Shown here piece after piece: positions 7,676 through 17,591 of a stretch of 64,000 nucleotides of DNA. Made by a program: the position numbers and the translations under genes. Position 1 is the stretch's first letter. Each line of letters opens with the position of its first letter. The notes under the pieces were generated by a model, which saw only the letters and a program-made list of their open reading frames with translations, made no database searches and was not told where the DNA came from. Source of the DNA: G963665925 sp963676345 (GTDB lineage: Bacteria; Bacillota; Clostridia; Peptostreptococcales; Acidaminobacteraceae). Location of the stretch: positions 186,001 to 250,000 of the forward strand of contig CAXXTS010000002.1 in the NCBI GenBank assembly GCA_963676345.2, written 5' to 3'.

Positions 7676-8746
7676 CTATAAAAGTTCTTTTAAAACTTCA
7701 ATAAGCTTATTATTTGAGCACTCATCTTTAACAGCTATACGGTAATACCCTCTACCTATGCCGTCATAATTATTGCACGTCCGTATGGCTATTCCTCTGT
7801 TAAGCAGGATTTCACGCAGTTCACCTTCACCTGACCACTTTATAAAAATGTAGTTGCCATAGCTTTCATATGCCTTAATTTCATTAAACTGATTGAGGGC
7901 ACCAAGAAGTTTCACGCCCTCATGCTCAATCCATGCTTGAGTTGCCCTAACATAGGCCTGGTCTTTAAGCACTGCACGTGAAAATTCATCTGCCAATGTG
8001 TTCAGTTTCCACGGCTCACCTTGCTCCCCAAGTCTTCTCAAAATTTGTTCGTTGCTTGTAAGTAAATACCCCGCACGTAGGCCTGGTACAGCATAGTACT
8101 TGGTTAACGATCTCGATATAATGAGATTTTCATATTTTGTAATCAGTTCTATTGCGCTGACAGCACCCAAATGCTCCGCAAATTCCATGAAGGCTTCATC
8201 AAGTAGTAGTACAGCGCCCACGGCCTTACACTTATCCAGAATTCGAACAATGTCGCTGTGGTTTATCAAATCACCGGTTGGGTTATTGGGATTACATATA
8301 ACCACTAAGTCAACAGAAGGTTCAAGGGCATCTAGGAGTGTGGAAATTTCAAACTTATACCCCTCAGATTCTGATCTATAAACCGGCGTATACTGAGCAC
8401 CCGCTTTTTCAATAGCCTTTTCATATTCTACAAAGCTTGGCACACTCACCAAAACCCGCTTTGGATTTGCTGCCATAACAGCGCTGTAGAGGCTGTCTAT
8501 CGCGCCATTTCCAGGAAATACGTATGCGGGGCTTAAGTCATGATGCTTTGCTACTGCCTCTTTAAAGTCTATATAATCAGGATCGGGATAGTTCACTAAA
8601 CTATCAATCGCGCTGACAATAGCCATTCGACCCGATTCAGGTATGCCCACCGGATTGATATTGGCACTGAAATCGATAATTTGATCAATTGAGTATCCCC
8701 GTTCACGACTGATTTTATATATATTTCCACCATGTTCTTTAATCAT
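7676..8746 (-). CDS. cobD: Threonine-phosphate decarboxylase
   Basis: A PLP fold-type I enzyme of 356 residues. It has the CobD opening KEHGGNIYKISRERG, FSANINPVG, CNPNNPTG for substrate and cofactor contacts, and SRSLTKYYAVPGLRAGY with the Schiff-base Lys. It decarboxylates L-threonine phosphate for cobalamin side-chain synthesis. The ATG at 8746 follows AAGGAAGTG; the longer frame from 8797 has no ribosome binding site. The distant paralogue is histidinol-phosphate aminotransferase, but the flanking threonine kinase and CbiB favour CobD. Confidence 0.9.
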   Translation of the reverse strand: MIKEHGGNIYKISRERGYSIDQIIDFSANINPVGIPESGRMAIVSAIDSLVNYPDPDYIDFKEAVAKHHDLSPAYVFPGNGAIDSLYSAVMAANPKRVLVSVPSFVEYEKAIEKAGAQYTPVYRSESEGYKFEISTLLDALEPSVDLVVICNPNNPTGDLINHSDIVRILDKCKAVGAVLLLDEAFMEFAEHLGAVSAIELITKYENLIISRSLTKYYAVPGLRAGYLLTSNEQILRRLGEQGEPWKLNTLADEFSRAVLKDQAYVRATQAWIEHEGVKLLGALNQFNEIKAYESYGNYIFIKWSGEGELREILLNRGIAIRTCNNYDGIGRGYYRIAVKDECSNNKLIEVLKELL

Positions 8747-8873
8747 TTTACACTTCCTTACTTTTACTGAGCCATCAAAGAAGTCATCTTGCTCCAAGCC
8801 CCTTTAAGGCACTCTATTCACAGGCGCCCCAGTAAAAGACTCTGCGCCCTCAGTGACTTCTAATGAAAAGCCT

Positions 8874-9812
8874 TTACAAGGTACCAGCCAGCGTCGCACA
8901 AATTAGACCCAGAAAGCTGGTCGCATACATCAGACGACTCGCTTTTTCTATATGCTGAACTTCAGGCTCTTCTAAGGGGTCTCCCATAGTTGGTTTCATG
9001 GACATTTCACCGAAATACCATGCACGTCCGCCAAGCTGTATACGCAAAGCGCCTGCAGCAGGGGCTTCTGAATAAGGACTATTGGGACTGCTGTGGTTGC
9101 CCTTGTCTCGTTTTAATATTTTATAGGCATTTGCATAGTCTAGTTTGAGTATAAAGGCTGCCACTATAACCAGTAGAGCCGTCAGTCTTGCCGGTATGAA
9201 GTTGACAACATCATCAAACTTGGCACTCGCACGACCAAAATCCAAGTATTTTTCATTCTTATAACCGACCATTGAATCAAGCGTGTTAACCGCCTTAAAT
9301 GCAAATCCCAGCGGAGCACCCCCAAGGGCTATATAAAACATGGGTGAAATAATACCATCGACAATATTCTCTGTCATAGTTTCAACCGCTGCACGGATCA
9401 TGTCTACAGGTTCCATATACTCTGTATCACGACTCACGAGCATTGCAATAGCCTGTCTTGCATCTTCGATATTTCCCTTTTTAAGATGCTTTCCAACTTT
9501 AGCCGTTTCAACGTCTAAGCAACGGGTTGCTAAAATTTGATAGATCATCAGTGCCTCAATTGCGAGTCGAAAGTATTCAGAAATTTGGCCTGCAACAAAG
9601 AGTATGCCCCATGCTAGCGCATATGTTATACCTACAACCGAGATAAGCAGCAAGACACCAGAGCGCCGCAAGGCTCTCTCATCCTGTTTTTCTCTTCTCA
9701 GCACATGCTCCATATTTTCAATCAGCTTTCCGATCAGCCTGATTGGATGCGGCATCCAGTATGGATCCCCTATGATTAGGTCGGCAAAATAGCCTATCCA
9801 AAATGACAGCAT
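8874..9812 (-). CDS. cbiB: Adenosylcobinamide-phosphate synthase CbiB
   Basis: A 312-residue polytopic membrane protein of the CbiB/CobD family. It opens with WIGYFADLIIGDPYWMPHPI and has the conserved RAAVETMTENIVDGIISPMFY block near residues 140-160, then SPNSPYSEAPAAGAL. It joins aminopropanol phosphate to adenosylcobyric acid. GGAGT precedes the ATG, and the gap to the upstream cbiP is one base, so the two are co-translated. Confidence 0.94.
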   Translation of the reverse strand: MLSFWIGYFADLIIGDPYWMPHPIRLIGKLIENMEHVLRREKQDERALRRSGVLLLISVVGITYALAWGILFVAGQISEYFRLAIEALMIYQILATRCLDVETAKVGKHLKKGNIEDARQAIAMLVSRDTEYMEPVDMIRAAVETMTENIVDGIISPMFYIALGGAPLGFAFKAVNTLDSMVGYKNEKYLDFGRASAKFDDVVNFIPARLTALLVIVAAFILKLDYANAYKILKRDKGNHSSPNSPYSEAPAAGALRIQLGGRAWYFGEMSMKPTMGDPLEEPEVQHIEKASRLMYATSFLGLICATLAGTL

Positions 9813-9813
9813 T

Positions 9814-11349
9814 TTACCACTCCTGAATTATTTTATAAATTGCGTCCATATCCAGATGCTCACGCATCAAATCTGCCAGTTTGTTGTACTCCTTTTCTTT
9901 AAAATCATCAAAGCTGTCAACATCACTTTCAAGTGCGTCCAGTCCCTTCGATTTTCTAATTTCATTCAGATAAGCTCTACAGAACTGAACATCATCGAAA
10001 ATGCCATGGATGTATGTTCCCATTACATTGCCCTCTTTGTTTACAGCGCCGTCCCAAACATCAACGGTTTGTCCGAGACGTGTTTGAATATGAACAAAAG
10101 CTCTTGTATCCTCATCTCGCTCAGACTGTCCCATATGAATTTCGTAGCCTCTAACAGGCATGCCTTCAACAGCGCGGAATTCACCCGTAAGACCAGTACC
10201 AATAACTGCGTCAACTTGTGTGGTTGTCTTTTCAACAGCAAACTCCGTATCGATGCCAAGCAGGCCAAGTCCATTTGTTTCTGCAACACTGCTTTCAGTG
10301 TGCTTAGGATCACGCAGTGTTCTGCCAAGGATCTGATATCCGCCGCAAATACCTACTATTCTTCTACCTTTTCTTGCCAGTCTTAAGATTTGCTCATCCA
10401 GACCAGAATTTCTAAGATATATTAAGTCTTCAATCGTATTTTTAGACCCTGGAATTATGAGAACATCTGGGTCACCAATGGCTTCACCGCGCATGACATA
10501 ACGCACGCTAACGTCCTGCTGTGTTTCAAAAACATCAAAGTCAGTGAAGTTTGAAACATGTGGTAAATAAAGAACTTCAATCTGGATTTGAGCATTGTAA
10601 TTTTGTTTGTGATTAAACCGTTCAGCCAATGAGTCTTCGTCTTCTACACGAATATCTGAGTATGGTACAACCCCGAGAACAGGGATATTTGTAAGGTCTT
10701 CTAGCATTTTAAGACCCGGTTTTAAGATTTCTACATCGCCTCTGAACTTATTAATAACAAAGCCCTTAACACGTTTTTTCTCTTCTTCTGTCAACAGCAT
10801 CACAGTTCCATAGAGCGATGCAAAGACGCCCCCGCGGTCTATGTCACCTACTAGAAGAACCGGTGCATCGGCAATTTCTGCCATTCCCATATTAACCAGA
10901 TCGTTTTCACGCAGGTTAATTTCTGCTGGACTTCCCGCCCCTTCAATAACCACCACACCATGTGTGCTCAGTAGCTTGTTGTATACATTCCCAACCATTT
11001 CGCGCAGCTGTGGCTTGTATGCATGATACTCTGTTGCAGACATGTTTCCATGTACTTTACCATTTAAAATGACTTGTGCTTTTTTATCCGTAGAAGGCTT
11101 AAGTAGAATTGGGTTCATAAGTACTGTCGGTTCAATTCCAGCCGCCTCAGCTTGTACGACTTGGGCGCGGCCCATTTCACCACCCTCTGCTGTTATAAAA
11201 GAGTTTAGTGCCATATTTTGTGATTTAAAAGGGGCTGGCGTGTGTCCATCCTGATGAAACACACGGCAAAGACCTGCTGTGATAATACTTTTACCTACAG
11301 AAGACCCCGTCCCCTGAATCATAATTGATTTTTTATCTAGTCTATTCAT
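9814..11349 (-). CDS. cbiP: Cobyric acid synthase
   Basis: A 511-residue glutamine-dependent amidotransferase of full CobQ/CbiP length. The N-terminal synthetase domain has the P-loop-like GTGSSVGKSIITAGLCR and SQNMALNSF. The C-terminal class I amidotransferase domain (residues 250-500) has the nucleophile Cys in GICGGYQILG and the His in YIHGIFD. It amidates four side chains of adenosylcobyrinic a,c-diamide. The start lies just after the cbiA stop, with AAAGGAT inside the end of cbiA. Confidence 0.95.
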   Translation of the reverse strand: MNRLDKKSIMIQGTGSSVGKSIITAGLCRVFHQDGHTPAPFKSQNMALNSFITAEGGEMGRAQVVQAEAAGIEPTVLMNPILLKPSTDKKAQVILNGKVHGNMSATEYHAYKPQLREMVGNVYNKLLSTHGVVVIEGAGSPAEINLRENDLVNMGMAEIADAPVLLVGDIDRGGVFASLYGTVMLLTEEEKKRVKGFVINKFRGDVEILKPGLKMLEDLTNIPVLGVVPYSDIRVEDEDSLAERFNHKQNYNAQIQIEVLYLPHVSNFTDFDVFETQQDVSVRYVMRGEAIGDPDVLIIPGSKNTIEDLIYLRNSGLDEQILRLARKGRRIVGICGGYQILGRTLRDPKHTESSVAETNGLGLLGIDTEFAVEKTTTQVDAVIGTGLTGEFRAVEGMPVRGYEIHMGQSERDEDTRAFVHIQTRLGQTVDVWDGAVNKEGNVMGTYIHGIFDDVQFCRAYLNEIRKSKGLDALESDVDSFDDFKEKEYNKLADLMREHLDMDAIYKIIQEW

Positions 11350-11351
11350 GG

Positions 11352-12743
11352 CTATACATCCTTTCCAGTGTCATATAAGCTGCAGCTCTTAACAAAATTT
11401 TCAGCCAATTTCGGATTGGTATGAAAGTGAATATGTGCATATGCCGCAAGACAATTCTTATATTTTAAACCACATTTCCATACAGTATGTCTTTCACCTT
11501 CACGCGCCCGATTAACCTCGTATTTAAAATCCCATACATTATCGTGCTCTACAAGGGACCTATGAAACTCATGCGCACGAGCCTGTTCATTTTCTTCTGA
11601 AAGAATCGTACCCGACTCAATTTCAACATCTACATAACCAAATCGCTGAAGACGCTTAGTCATCTTTGACGGATAAGGGAATATACCACACATCTTATGA
11701 ACAGCGCCTTGTAAATCTTCTATGCTGTCACACAAATACATGAGCCCACCGCATTCAGCATAAACCGGCATGCCTGAATCGATTGCATCCTTAACGGCTT
11801 GACGCATGGCTTCATTCCTATCAATTTGACTGCCAAAGACTTCTGGGAATCCGCCGCCGAAGAAAATGCCTGCGATTCCATCAGGGAGTTTGTGGTCATT
11901 TATTGGACTAAAATAGACAAGTTCAGCCCCCATCTCTTCAAGCAAATCCAGTGCATCCTGATAATAGAAGTTAAATGCACTGTCTTTTGCAACCGCAATT
12001 TTCACTGGCTGCTCTACCACTGGTGCAAATGGCACATATTTTTCTGAAATCCGCTCAGCTCGGTTGGCTATTTCAATAATCTTATCCAGATCAACAGTCT
12101 CTGAGACCATGCGCGCCACTTCGTTGAGTTTATCATCAAGTGCTTCAACTTCTACAGACGGAACCAACCCAAGATGTCGACTCTCAAGTGAAATGGACTT
12201 ATTCGTATTCAAATACCCAACGCACATAACCTGTGTATCGCGCTCAATTGCTTCCCTTAGCAGGTTATAATGCTTCTCTCCGTGTATATTATTTAAAATG
12301 ACGCCGGCAATATTCACAGCTTCATCATATTTTACATATCCAGTTACCATTGCTGCTGCACTTGCTGACATGCCTCTGGCATCGACAACAAGAATAACAG
12401 GTGCACTCAGCACTTTTGAAAGATGTGCTGTACTGCCACTGTCCTTTTTCGTACCCAGTCCATCATAAAGTCCCATTACACCTTCAACAATAGAAATATC
12501 AGCGCCCTCTGCATTTTTTACAAAAAGCTGACCTACCTTTTTCTCTCCTAGCATCCATACATCTAAATTTCTAGACTGTCGTCCTGCAACAAAGGAATGA
12601 AACGCAGGATCAATATAATCCGGTCCACTCTTGAAGGGTTGAACTTTTAGTCCACGATTGTATAATGCGCGTAAAACGCCTGTTGTGAGTGTTGTTTTTC
12701 CTGCACCACTATGTGTGCCAGCAATAACAATTCGCGGCTGCAT
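11352..12743 (-). CDS. cbiA: Cobyrinate a,c-diamide synthase
   Basis: A 463-residue CobB/CbiA enzyme. The synthetase domain begins PRIVIAGTHSGAGKTTLTTG and has FKSGPDYIDPAFH. The amidotransferase domain has Cys in AECGGLMYLC and the terminal ARAHEFHRS and HIHFHTN segments. It amidates the a and c carboxylates of cobyrinic acid. Being a de novo corrin-ring step, it implies that the earlier ring-building genes, not in this window, lie elsewhere. Confidence 0.95.
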   Translation of the reverse strand: MQPRIVIAGTHSGAGKTTLTTGVLRALYNRGLKVQPFKSGPDYIDPAFHSFVAGRQSRNLDVWMLGEKKVGQLFVKNAEGADISIVEGVMGLYDGLGTKKDSGSTAHLSKVLSAPVILVVDARGMSASAAAMVTGYVKYDEAVNIAGVILNNIHGEKHYNLLREAIERDTQVMCVGYLNTNKSISLESRHLGLVPSVEVEALDDKLNEVARMVSETVDLDKIIEIANRAERISEKYVPFAPVVEQPVKIAVAKDSAFNFYYQDALDLLEEMGAELVYFSPINDHKLPDGIAGIFFGGGFPEVFGSQIDRNEAMRQAVKDAIDSGMPVYAECGGLMYLCDSIEDLQGAVHKMCGIFPYPSKMTKRLQRFGYVDVEIESGTILSEENEQARAHEFHRSLVEHDNVWDFKYEVNRAREGERHTVWKCGLKYKNCLAAYAHIHFHTNPKLAENFVKSCSLYDTGKDV

Positions 12744-12754
12744 CTAATCACCTC

Positions 12755-13345
12755 TTAACCATTTAACTTACTCAGTATTGGAAAATCTTGATCAAATTCT
12801 AAAACAGCAATACTGCCGTTTTGTATTTTGAATTTCCAAAAGCCGTCAACTGACTTTGTCAGTTCATGGGTTAATATCCCTTTTATCACACCAGAGTGCG
12901 CTACAATTAAAACGGTATCATGTTGATTGACTTCCTTTTTAATTGTCTTAAACGCTTTTACAATTCTATCGTAAAACATGTTTAAGGATTCGCCTTCCAG
13001 ACAAGGTTCATTTGTATAATCATCCACCCAATTCTGCGCCTCTACTGGGTAGAGTGCGTGTATTTCTCCATAGGTGAGGCCTTCCCATTTTCCAAAATTC
13101 ATTTCACGTATGCTTTTGCAGTACGTTACGGGAAGGTCATGATATTTGAGTATAGCGTCCGCTGTTTTTACCGCACGTGAAAGTGTACTGCAATACACCG
13201 CGTCTATCGATTCGTTTCTCAGCGCCTCCCCAACGCGTGCAGCCTGCTGAACACCTATATCATTTAGCGGAACATCTGCAAATCCGCCAAACTTCCCACT
13301 TGTGTTCCACTCTGTTTCACCGTGTCGTACGAGTATAAATTTCAT
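12755..13345 (-). CDS. cobC: Alpha-ribazole phosphatase (histidine phosphatase family)
   Basis: A 196-residue histidine phosphatase. LVRHGETEWN (residues 5-14) holds the phosphorylated His, and VAHSGVIKGI near residue 150 the second His. Placement between cbiA and cobS makes alpha-ribazole-5'-phosphate phosphatase (CobC) the likely job; by sequence alone it could be a general phosphoglycerate-mutase-like phosphatase. GGGGGAAGG precedes the ATG. Confidence 0.85.
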   Translation of the reverse strand: MKFILVRHGETEWNTSGKFGGFADVPLNDIGVQQAARVGEALRNESIDAVYCSTLSRAVKTADAILKYHDLPVTYCKSIREMNFGKWEGLTYGEIHALYPVEAQNWVDDYTNEPCLEGESLNMFYDRIVKAFKTIKKEVNQHDTVLIVAHSGVIKGILTHELTKSVDGFWKFKIQNGSIAVLEFDQDFPILSKLNG

Positions 13346-13396
13346 TAACCTTCCCCCCTTTTTTTCTCTTATAGTCTGTACAAGGCTCAGTTTTAT

Positions 13397-14134
13397 CTAT
13401 AAAAACTTAAATACTAAAATCCATATAGGCAGCTCTACAAGTTCAGTAAGTTCAACAAGCGCGCCCAGCGTATCCCCCGTCATGCCGTCAATAATGCCCT
13501 TTACATGTCTGACATACAGCATATTAAATACCACTGCAACCACAAAGACGATCAGGCTCTTTAGGTAAAACGCAAGAATCAGGCAGGCAATAAGCGTTGT
13601 GCTGATCATTTGCGGACCCTTTATTTTTCCAATAAAAAGCTGTCCCATACCATTTTCTCTGGCATATACAGATATGTATGATCCAAAAGCGATGCCGTAT
13701 CTAGATATAACCGGCATAAAGAGCAGGACTATACTTCTCTGGTCTGTCGTCAAATTGGTTAAAAGCGCAACCTTGAAAAACAAGAGAGCAATCAGAATGA
13801 GCGCCCCATTTGAGCCAATTCGGCTGTCCTTCATGATCTCTAAAATACGCTCTTTTCCACGATTGGAATATAAGCCATCAAAACTGTCTGCAAGACCGTC
13901 CAAATGGAGTCCACCCGAAAGAAAAACCTCCAGAAAAACCATTGCCACTGACAAAGTCAAGGCATTAAAATACGGGGCACACACCGTGTGACTCCCCGCC
14001 AGTATACCCCCTATCAAAAGCCCAACCAAAGGCAACCATTTGACCCCCTTGGCGAAATCGGACTCCGATGCAGGCACTTGAATGCTGATCGGTATTCTTG
14101 TAAAAAATTGTATCATCAGTATGAGTTGATTCAT
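13397..14134 (-). CDS. cobS: Adenosylcobinamide-GDP ribazoletransferase (cobalamin synthase)
   Basis: A 245-residue membrane protein of the CobS family, with FTRIPIS at the start and the metal-binding GGLHLDGLADSFDGL followed by KDSRIGSNG near residues 75-110, then five to six hydrophobic helices. It joins alpha-ribazole to adenosylcobinamide-GDP, the closing step of cobalamin assembly. It lies four bases behind cobU, suggesting coupled translation. Confidence 0.94.
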   Translation of the reverse strand: MNQLILMIQFFTRIPISIQVPASESDFAKGVKWLPLVGLLIGGILAGSHTVCAPYFNALTLSVAMVFLEVFLSGGLHLDGLADSFDGLYSNRGKERILEIMKDSRIGSNGALILIALLFFKVALLTNLTTDQRSIVLLFMPVISRYGIAFGSYISVYARENGMGQLFIGKIKGPQMISTTLIACLILAFYLKSLIVFVVAVVFNMLYVRHVKGIIDGMTGDTLGALVELTELVELPIWILVFKFL

Positions 14135-14138
14135 ACCA

Positions 14139-14708
14139 CTACCCCTTTATTTTCATCGGGATTCCAGAAACGACAAAATGAACCTCGCTGGCTTTTGCTG
14201 CAACAAGCTCATTAACCTTCCCGGCAATATCCCTAAACACACGTGCAAGGCGGTTTTCTGGAACAATGCCCAGCCCCACCTCATTCGTCACAATCACAAC
14301 CTTAAGTCCTGCATTTTCAATAGCACTTAACATTGCGCCCACTTGGGACAGGACATCTGCTTCAATTTCATTGATCTGTTTTCTTGGAATGCTGTCCCAG
14401 TCAAGCTGTGGGTCATTTAACATCAAGTTCGTTGTCAGGACTGTTAGGCAGTCCAGTAGAAATATATCGTAAGCCTTCATTTCTGGCGCCTGAAACAAAA
14501 GATGTAAATCCCGCTGTTTCTCAAAGGTATCCCAACTGTCCGGGCGTCTTTCCTGGTGGCGTTTAATGCGTTCTATCATGCCATCATCTATAGCCTCAGC
14601 GGTTGCAATATATCCTATTTTTTCCCCTTCAAGGCTGCACAGGTTCTCAGCGAAGCTGCTTTTTCCACTCCGCGCTCCGCCTGTAACCAATATAATTTTA
14701 GAGTGCAT
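14139..14708 (-). CDS. cobU: Adenosylcobinamide kinase / guanylyltransferase
   Basis: A 189-residue enzyme with the P-loop VTGGARSGKSSFAE (residues 7-20), the guanylylated-His region (IKRHQERRPDSW near 48-59) and LLDCLTVLTTNL. It phosphorylates adenosylcobinamide and then transfers GMP from GTP. Its start overlaps the stop of the upstream DUF2225 gene (TGATG), tying the cobalamin block to that transcript. No cobalamin riboswitch is visible upstream of this run of genes. Confidence 0.94.
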   Translation of the reverse strand: MHSKIILVTGGARSGKSSFAENLCSLEGEKIGYIATAEAIDDGMIERIKRHQERRPDSWDTFEKQRDLHLLFQAPEMKAYDIFLLDCLTVLTTNLMLNDPQLDWDSIPRKQINEIEADVLSQVGAMLSAIENAGLKVVIVTNEVGLGIVPENRLARVFRDIAGKVNELVAAKASEVHFVVSGIPMKIKG

Positions 14709-15409
14709 CAGTCGTCTCCTTTTTCTTTCTGTTTCATTTTTCTGTACTCTTCTGATGCTACCATTCGCTGCTCTTGAGCCATTTGCTTAATTTGCTTTTG
14801 CGTTTCGATTTCAGGATGACGAATGGCCATATCATAAAATGTGGTTGCTTTTCTATATTCACCAAGCTTTCGATTTAATTCTCCAAGCAAATAGTAAATA
14901 ACGTATTCTTTGTCGCCAGCATTTTCAAACTCTTCATTTGAAAATGCATACTCATAGTGTTTTGCAGCATGCTTAATAAAAGCCATTTCATTTTCTTCAT
15001 CTTCGAGGAGTCTATAAAACCAAACCAGTCTAAGGCATGCTTTGGCTATCATAAATTTACTTGCACTCATGACATTGAAGTTCAGAAGCGCCAACTTATG
15101 CACTTCAATGGCCTCTTGAACGGTCCTACTTCCACAGTAGTCCTTACCACTCCAATTGGCCATAACCTTTTGTCTTACAAACTCAATTTGAGCATTTGTA
15201 ATTTCATTATAAATACTTTCAAATGAAGCATACCCACACTTTGGACATACATATACACCATAAAATGTAGGATTCTCTCCTCCGTAATAGGCACAGAAAT
15301 CCGTATCTCTCTTTTCAACTTTTACGGATGCTGTCTTAACTTTTTTTGTCTTGAATGCATGTCCGCATACAGGACACTTTACCGATTTATCAAACAACCC
15401 ATCAGACAT
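14708..15409 (-). CDS. DUF2225 domain-containing zinc-ribbon/TPR-like protein
   Basis: A 233-residue protein. Residues 10-70 carry two CxxC pairs (CPVCGH and CPKCGY) flanking a cysteine and aromatic-rich stretch, a likely zinc site. The rest is helical, with a YYLLGELNRKLGEYRKATTFYDMA segment of TPR type. DUF2225 proteins occur in Clostridia without a defined function. The start at 15409 has GGAGGTAACC just upstream, two bases after the stop of the FtsA-like gene; the GTG at 15421 is less likely. Confidence 0.82.
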   Translation of the reverse strand: MSDGLFDKSVKCPVCGHAFKTKKVKTASVKVEKRDTDFCAYYGGENPTFYGVYVCPKCGYASFESIYNEITNAQIEFVRQKVMANWSGKDYCGSRTVQEAIEVHKLALLNFNVMSASKFMIAKACLRLVWFYRLLEDEENEMAFIKHAAKHYEYAFSNEEFENAGDKEYVIYYLLGELNRKLGEYRKATTFYDMAIRHPEIETQKQIKQMAQEQRMVASEEYRKMKQKEKGDD

Positions 15410-15411
15410 GG

Positions 15412-17532
15412 TTACCTCCACCCGATTTCAATTGCGTCTCCTGTTTTAAGGATATCCGTATAACGCGCTCGAGCGCCATTGAGCTTTAAGTCCAGAATGC
15501 CCTTTGGCGTACTGATATCAAAGTCAATATATTCAAATATATCCACAAAAACCATGGTCTGCTTCTGACTCTTTACTTCAATTTGTTTACCGTTCACAAC
15601 AAAATAATAAATCTTTTGTATTTTTTCCTGGGCAAGGGGTTCTGACTCACTGTCGCTTGCTTCTTCGCGCGCCACCACTGCTTCTGCGGTAGCCTCATCT
15701 CGCGTCAGTTCAATTTCTTCAACAACCTCTTCAACCGTTATGATTTCAGCACTTTCTTTTGGTCTACGAACCCAATTAACCCTATCGTCACGTTTTAGTA
15801 TATAGGTATCTTCAACAGACTTTCCATTGACCTCAAATCCAATATGTTCAAGGGATAAATCAAGGTGCATGGCCAAATCCGATATACTTTTTATGTCCAT
15901 TACTTCAACGGTGTCATTGGTCCTTAAAACATATTTATCATTTTTAAGTTCTCCATTGACCTGAACGCCACGTACCATTGCAATATCATGTCCATTGACT
16001 TTTATCTTACCGTGAATGTCTACAAGCTCTTCAAGTGGCATTTCACGTTTTTTGCCAGGTACCGCTGGCTGAATGTGAATGGCATCTTTATTGCGCAGCT
16101 TTGTGTCTAAGCTAGCAGGTGCACCATTTACAAAAATACGTGCAGGCTCGCCGTAGTCTCCTAAAATAGTACGACGATCCCCATTGAAGGTGATTTGGAA
16201 GGACTCACCACGCTCTGCAAGCAATTTTCTTGCATTGAACCCTACTAGTATAAGGGCGTCAGAAACGGTCAGCTGTTTCGAATTGAACAGTCTGATTGGT
16301 TTTTCATTCACAGTCACCTGCAAAAAATCATGTTCCTTATCATTAAAAGCGGTAAAGCCAATGCCCATGGGTGTAATATACTCAGGCCCATGTAGCGGAT
16401 CAGGTCTGAACTCAACATTTTCAAGCATTTCAGTGCCCTTGATGACCACACGTTCTTTGGGCAGCTTTAAAGCACTTGCCAGCTTTTCAGTGAAACCTGG
16501 AACCTGACACCCGCCACCAATACAAAAAATGGCACTTGGCGGTTTTTCGTTCACTTCGTGAATACGCTCTGAAATACTATTTGTTATCTTTTCAATTGTA
16601 CTGTCAATACGAGTGAGAATCTCATCTCTGTGCATTGTATATGGAATACCTACGATATCACTAAAGGTGAGTTCTTCCTCTTTCATAAGCCTAAGCTTTA
16701 AGTTTTCTGCAGCGTCAAAATCCAGAAGAAACTCTCTTGCGAGCACTTCAGTAATTTCATCGCCTGCCATATCAACCATTCCATATGAAACGATCGAACC
16801 GTCCCGCGTTATAGCGATATCCGATGTACCTGCACCAACATCGACTAGTGCAAGATTCAGCAATCGAAGCTTCTGTGGAATAGCAATATTAATAGCTGCA
16901 ATCGGCTCTAAGGTCAAACTGATTACCTCAAGCTCTGCGCGCGACATGACCGTATACAGACTGTCTACTACAATGTGCGGCAGGAAGGTTGCAATCAGCT
17001 CAGCCGCTAATACCGACCCTCGGTGACCCTTCGGGTTGATAATCATACTGCTGTCAAGATAGTAGTTAATGACTGAATATCCGACACAGTAGTAACGCGT
17101 TTCAGCCAGCGGATCAGATTCACCTAGCTTATGCTGAGCCAACTGAATGCCCTCCATCTCAACACTGTCCATTAGAGATTTTTCAATTTCCTGTGTATAG
17201 TCAAGTGTTCTTTCAATATGGATTGACTGTGTTTTCAGCGCACGCCCAGCTGCTGCAATGGCAACCTGCTTAAGAATAATATCATTTCTTTGTTCAAGTG
17301 CAGCCTTCACCTTTTCAACCACACGCGTCACTTTATCAATATCATGAATTTGTCCATCCAGCATGGCTCTATCTGGATGCTCCATGATTTCATAATCATG
17401 TACAACATAGGTATCTTCAACTTTTTCAGCAAGACTGCCTACGACATTGCGTGTGCCAATATCTAAAGAAAATATCAAATTTTGCTGATTGAGTGGCTTT
17501 GACGTCATCGGATCCACCATTTTACCTTTCAC
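15412..17532 (-). CDS. FtsA/PilM-like actin-family ATPase with extended C-terminus
   Basis: A 706-residue protein. Residues 18-410 match FtsA-type actin-fold proteins: SLDIGTRNVVGSL (phosphate 1), LVDVGAGTSDIAITRDG (phosphate 2) and IFCIGGGCQVPGF (adenosine loop), with an SHS2-like insert. Residues 410-706 are not FtsA: they hold several short beta-rich segments (VTVNEKPIRLF, RIFVNGAPASLDTKLR, KVNGHDIAM, FVVNGKQIEVK) that look like repeated small domains, plus a Glu-rich linker. Such large FtsA-like proteins occur beside the true division gene in clostridia; the role is unknown. Start may be GTG 17532 or ATG 17520, which has a better AAAGG site. Confidence 0.75.
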   Translation of the reverse strand: MKGKMVDPMTSKPLNQQNLIFSLDIGTRNVVGSLAEKVEDTYVVHDYEIMEHPDRAMLDGQIHDIDKVTRVVEKVKAALEQRNDIILKQVAIAAAGRALKTQSIHIERTLDYTQEIEKSLMDSVEMEGIQLAQHKLGESDPLAETRYYCVGYSVINYYLDSSMIINPKGHRGSVLAAELIATFLPHIVVDSLYTVMSRAELEVISLTLEPIAAINIAIPQKLRLLNLALVDVGAGTSDIAITRDGSIVSYGMVDMAGDEITEVLAREFLLDFDAAENLKLRLMKEEELTFSDIVGIPYTMHRDEILTRIDSTIEKITNSISERIHEVNEKPPSAIFCIGGGCQVPGFTEKLASALKLPKERVVIKGTEMLENVEFRPDPLHGPEYITPMGIGFTAFNDKEHDFLQVTVNEKPIRLFNSKQLTVSDALILVGFNARKLLAERGESFQITFNGDRRTILGDYGEPARIFVNGAPASLDTKLRNKDAIHIQPAVPGKKREMPLEELVDIHGKIKVNGHDIAMVRGVQVNGELKNDKYVLRTNDTVEVMDIKSISDLAMHLDLSLEHIGFEVNGKSVEDTYILKRDDRVNWVRRPKESAEIITVEEVVEEIELTRDEATAEAVVAREEASDSESEPLAQEKIQKIYYFVVNGKQIEVKSQKQTMVFVDIFEYIDFDISTPKGILDLKLNGARARYTDILKTGDAIEIGWR

Positions 17533-17591
17533 TTTCTACTTCTTCCATGCGTTTTTATCAGGTAATATCTTCTTGAAGTTATCATATGAAT

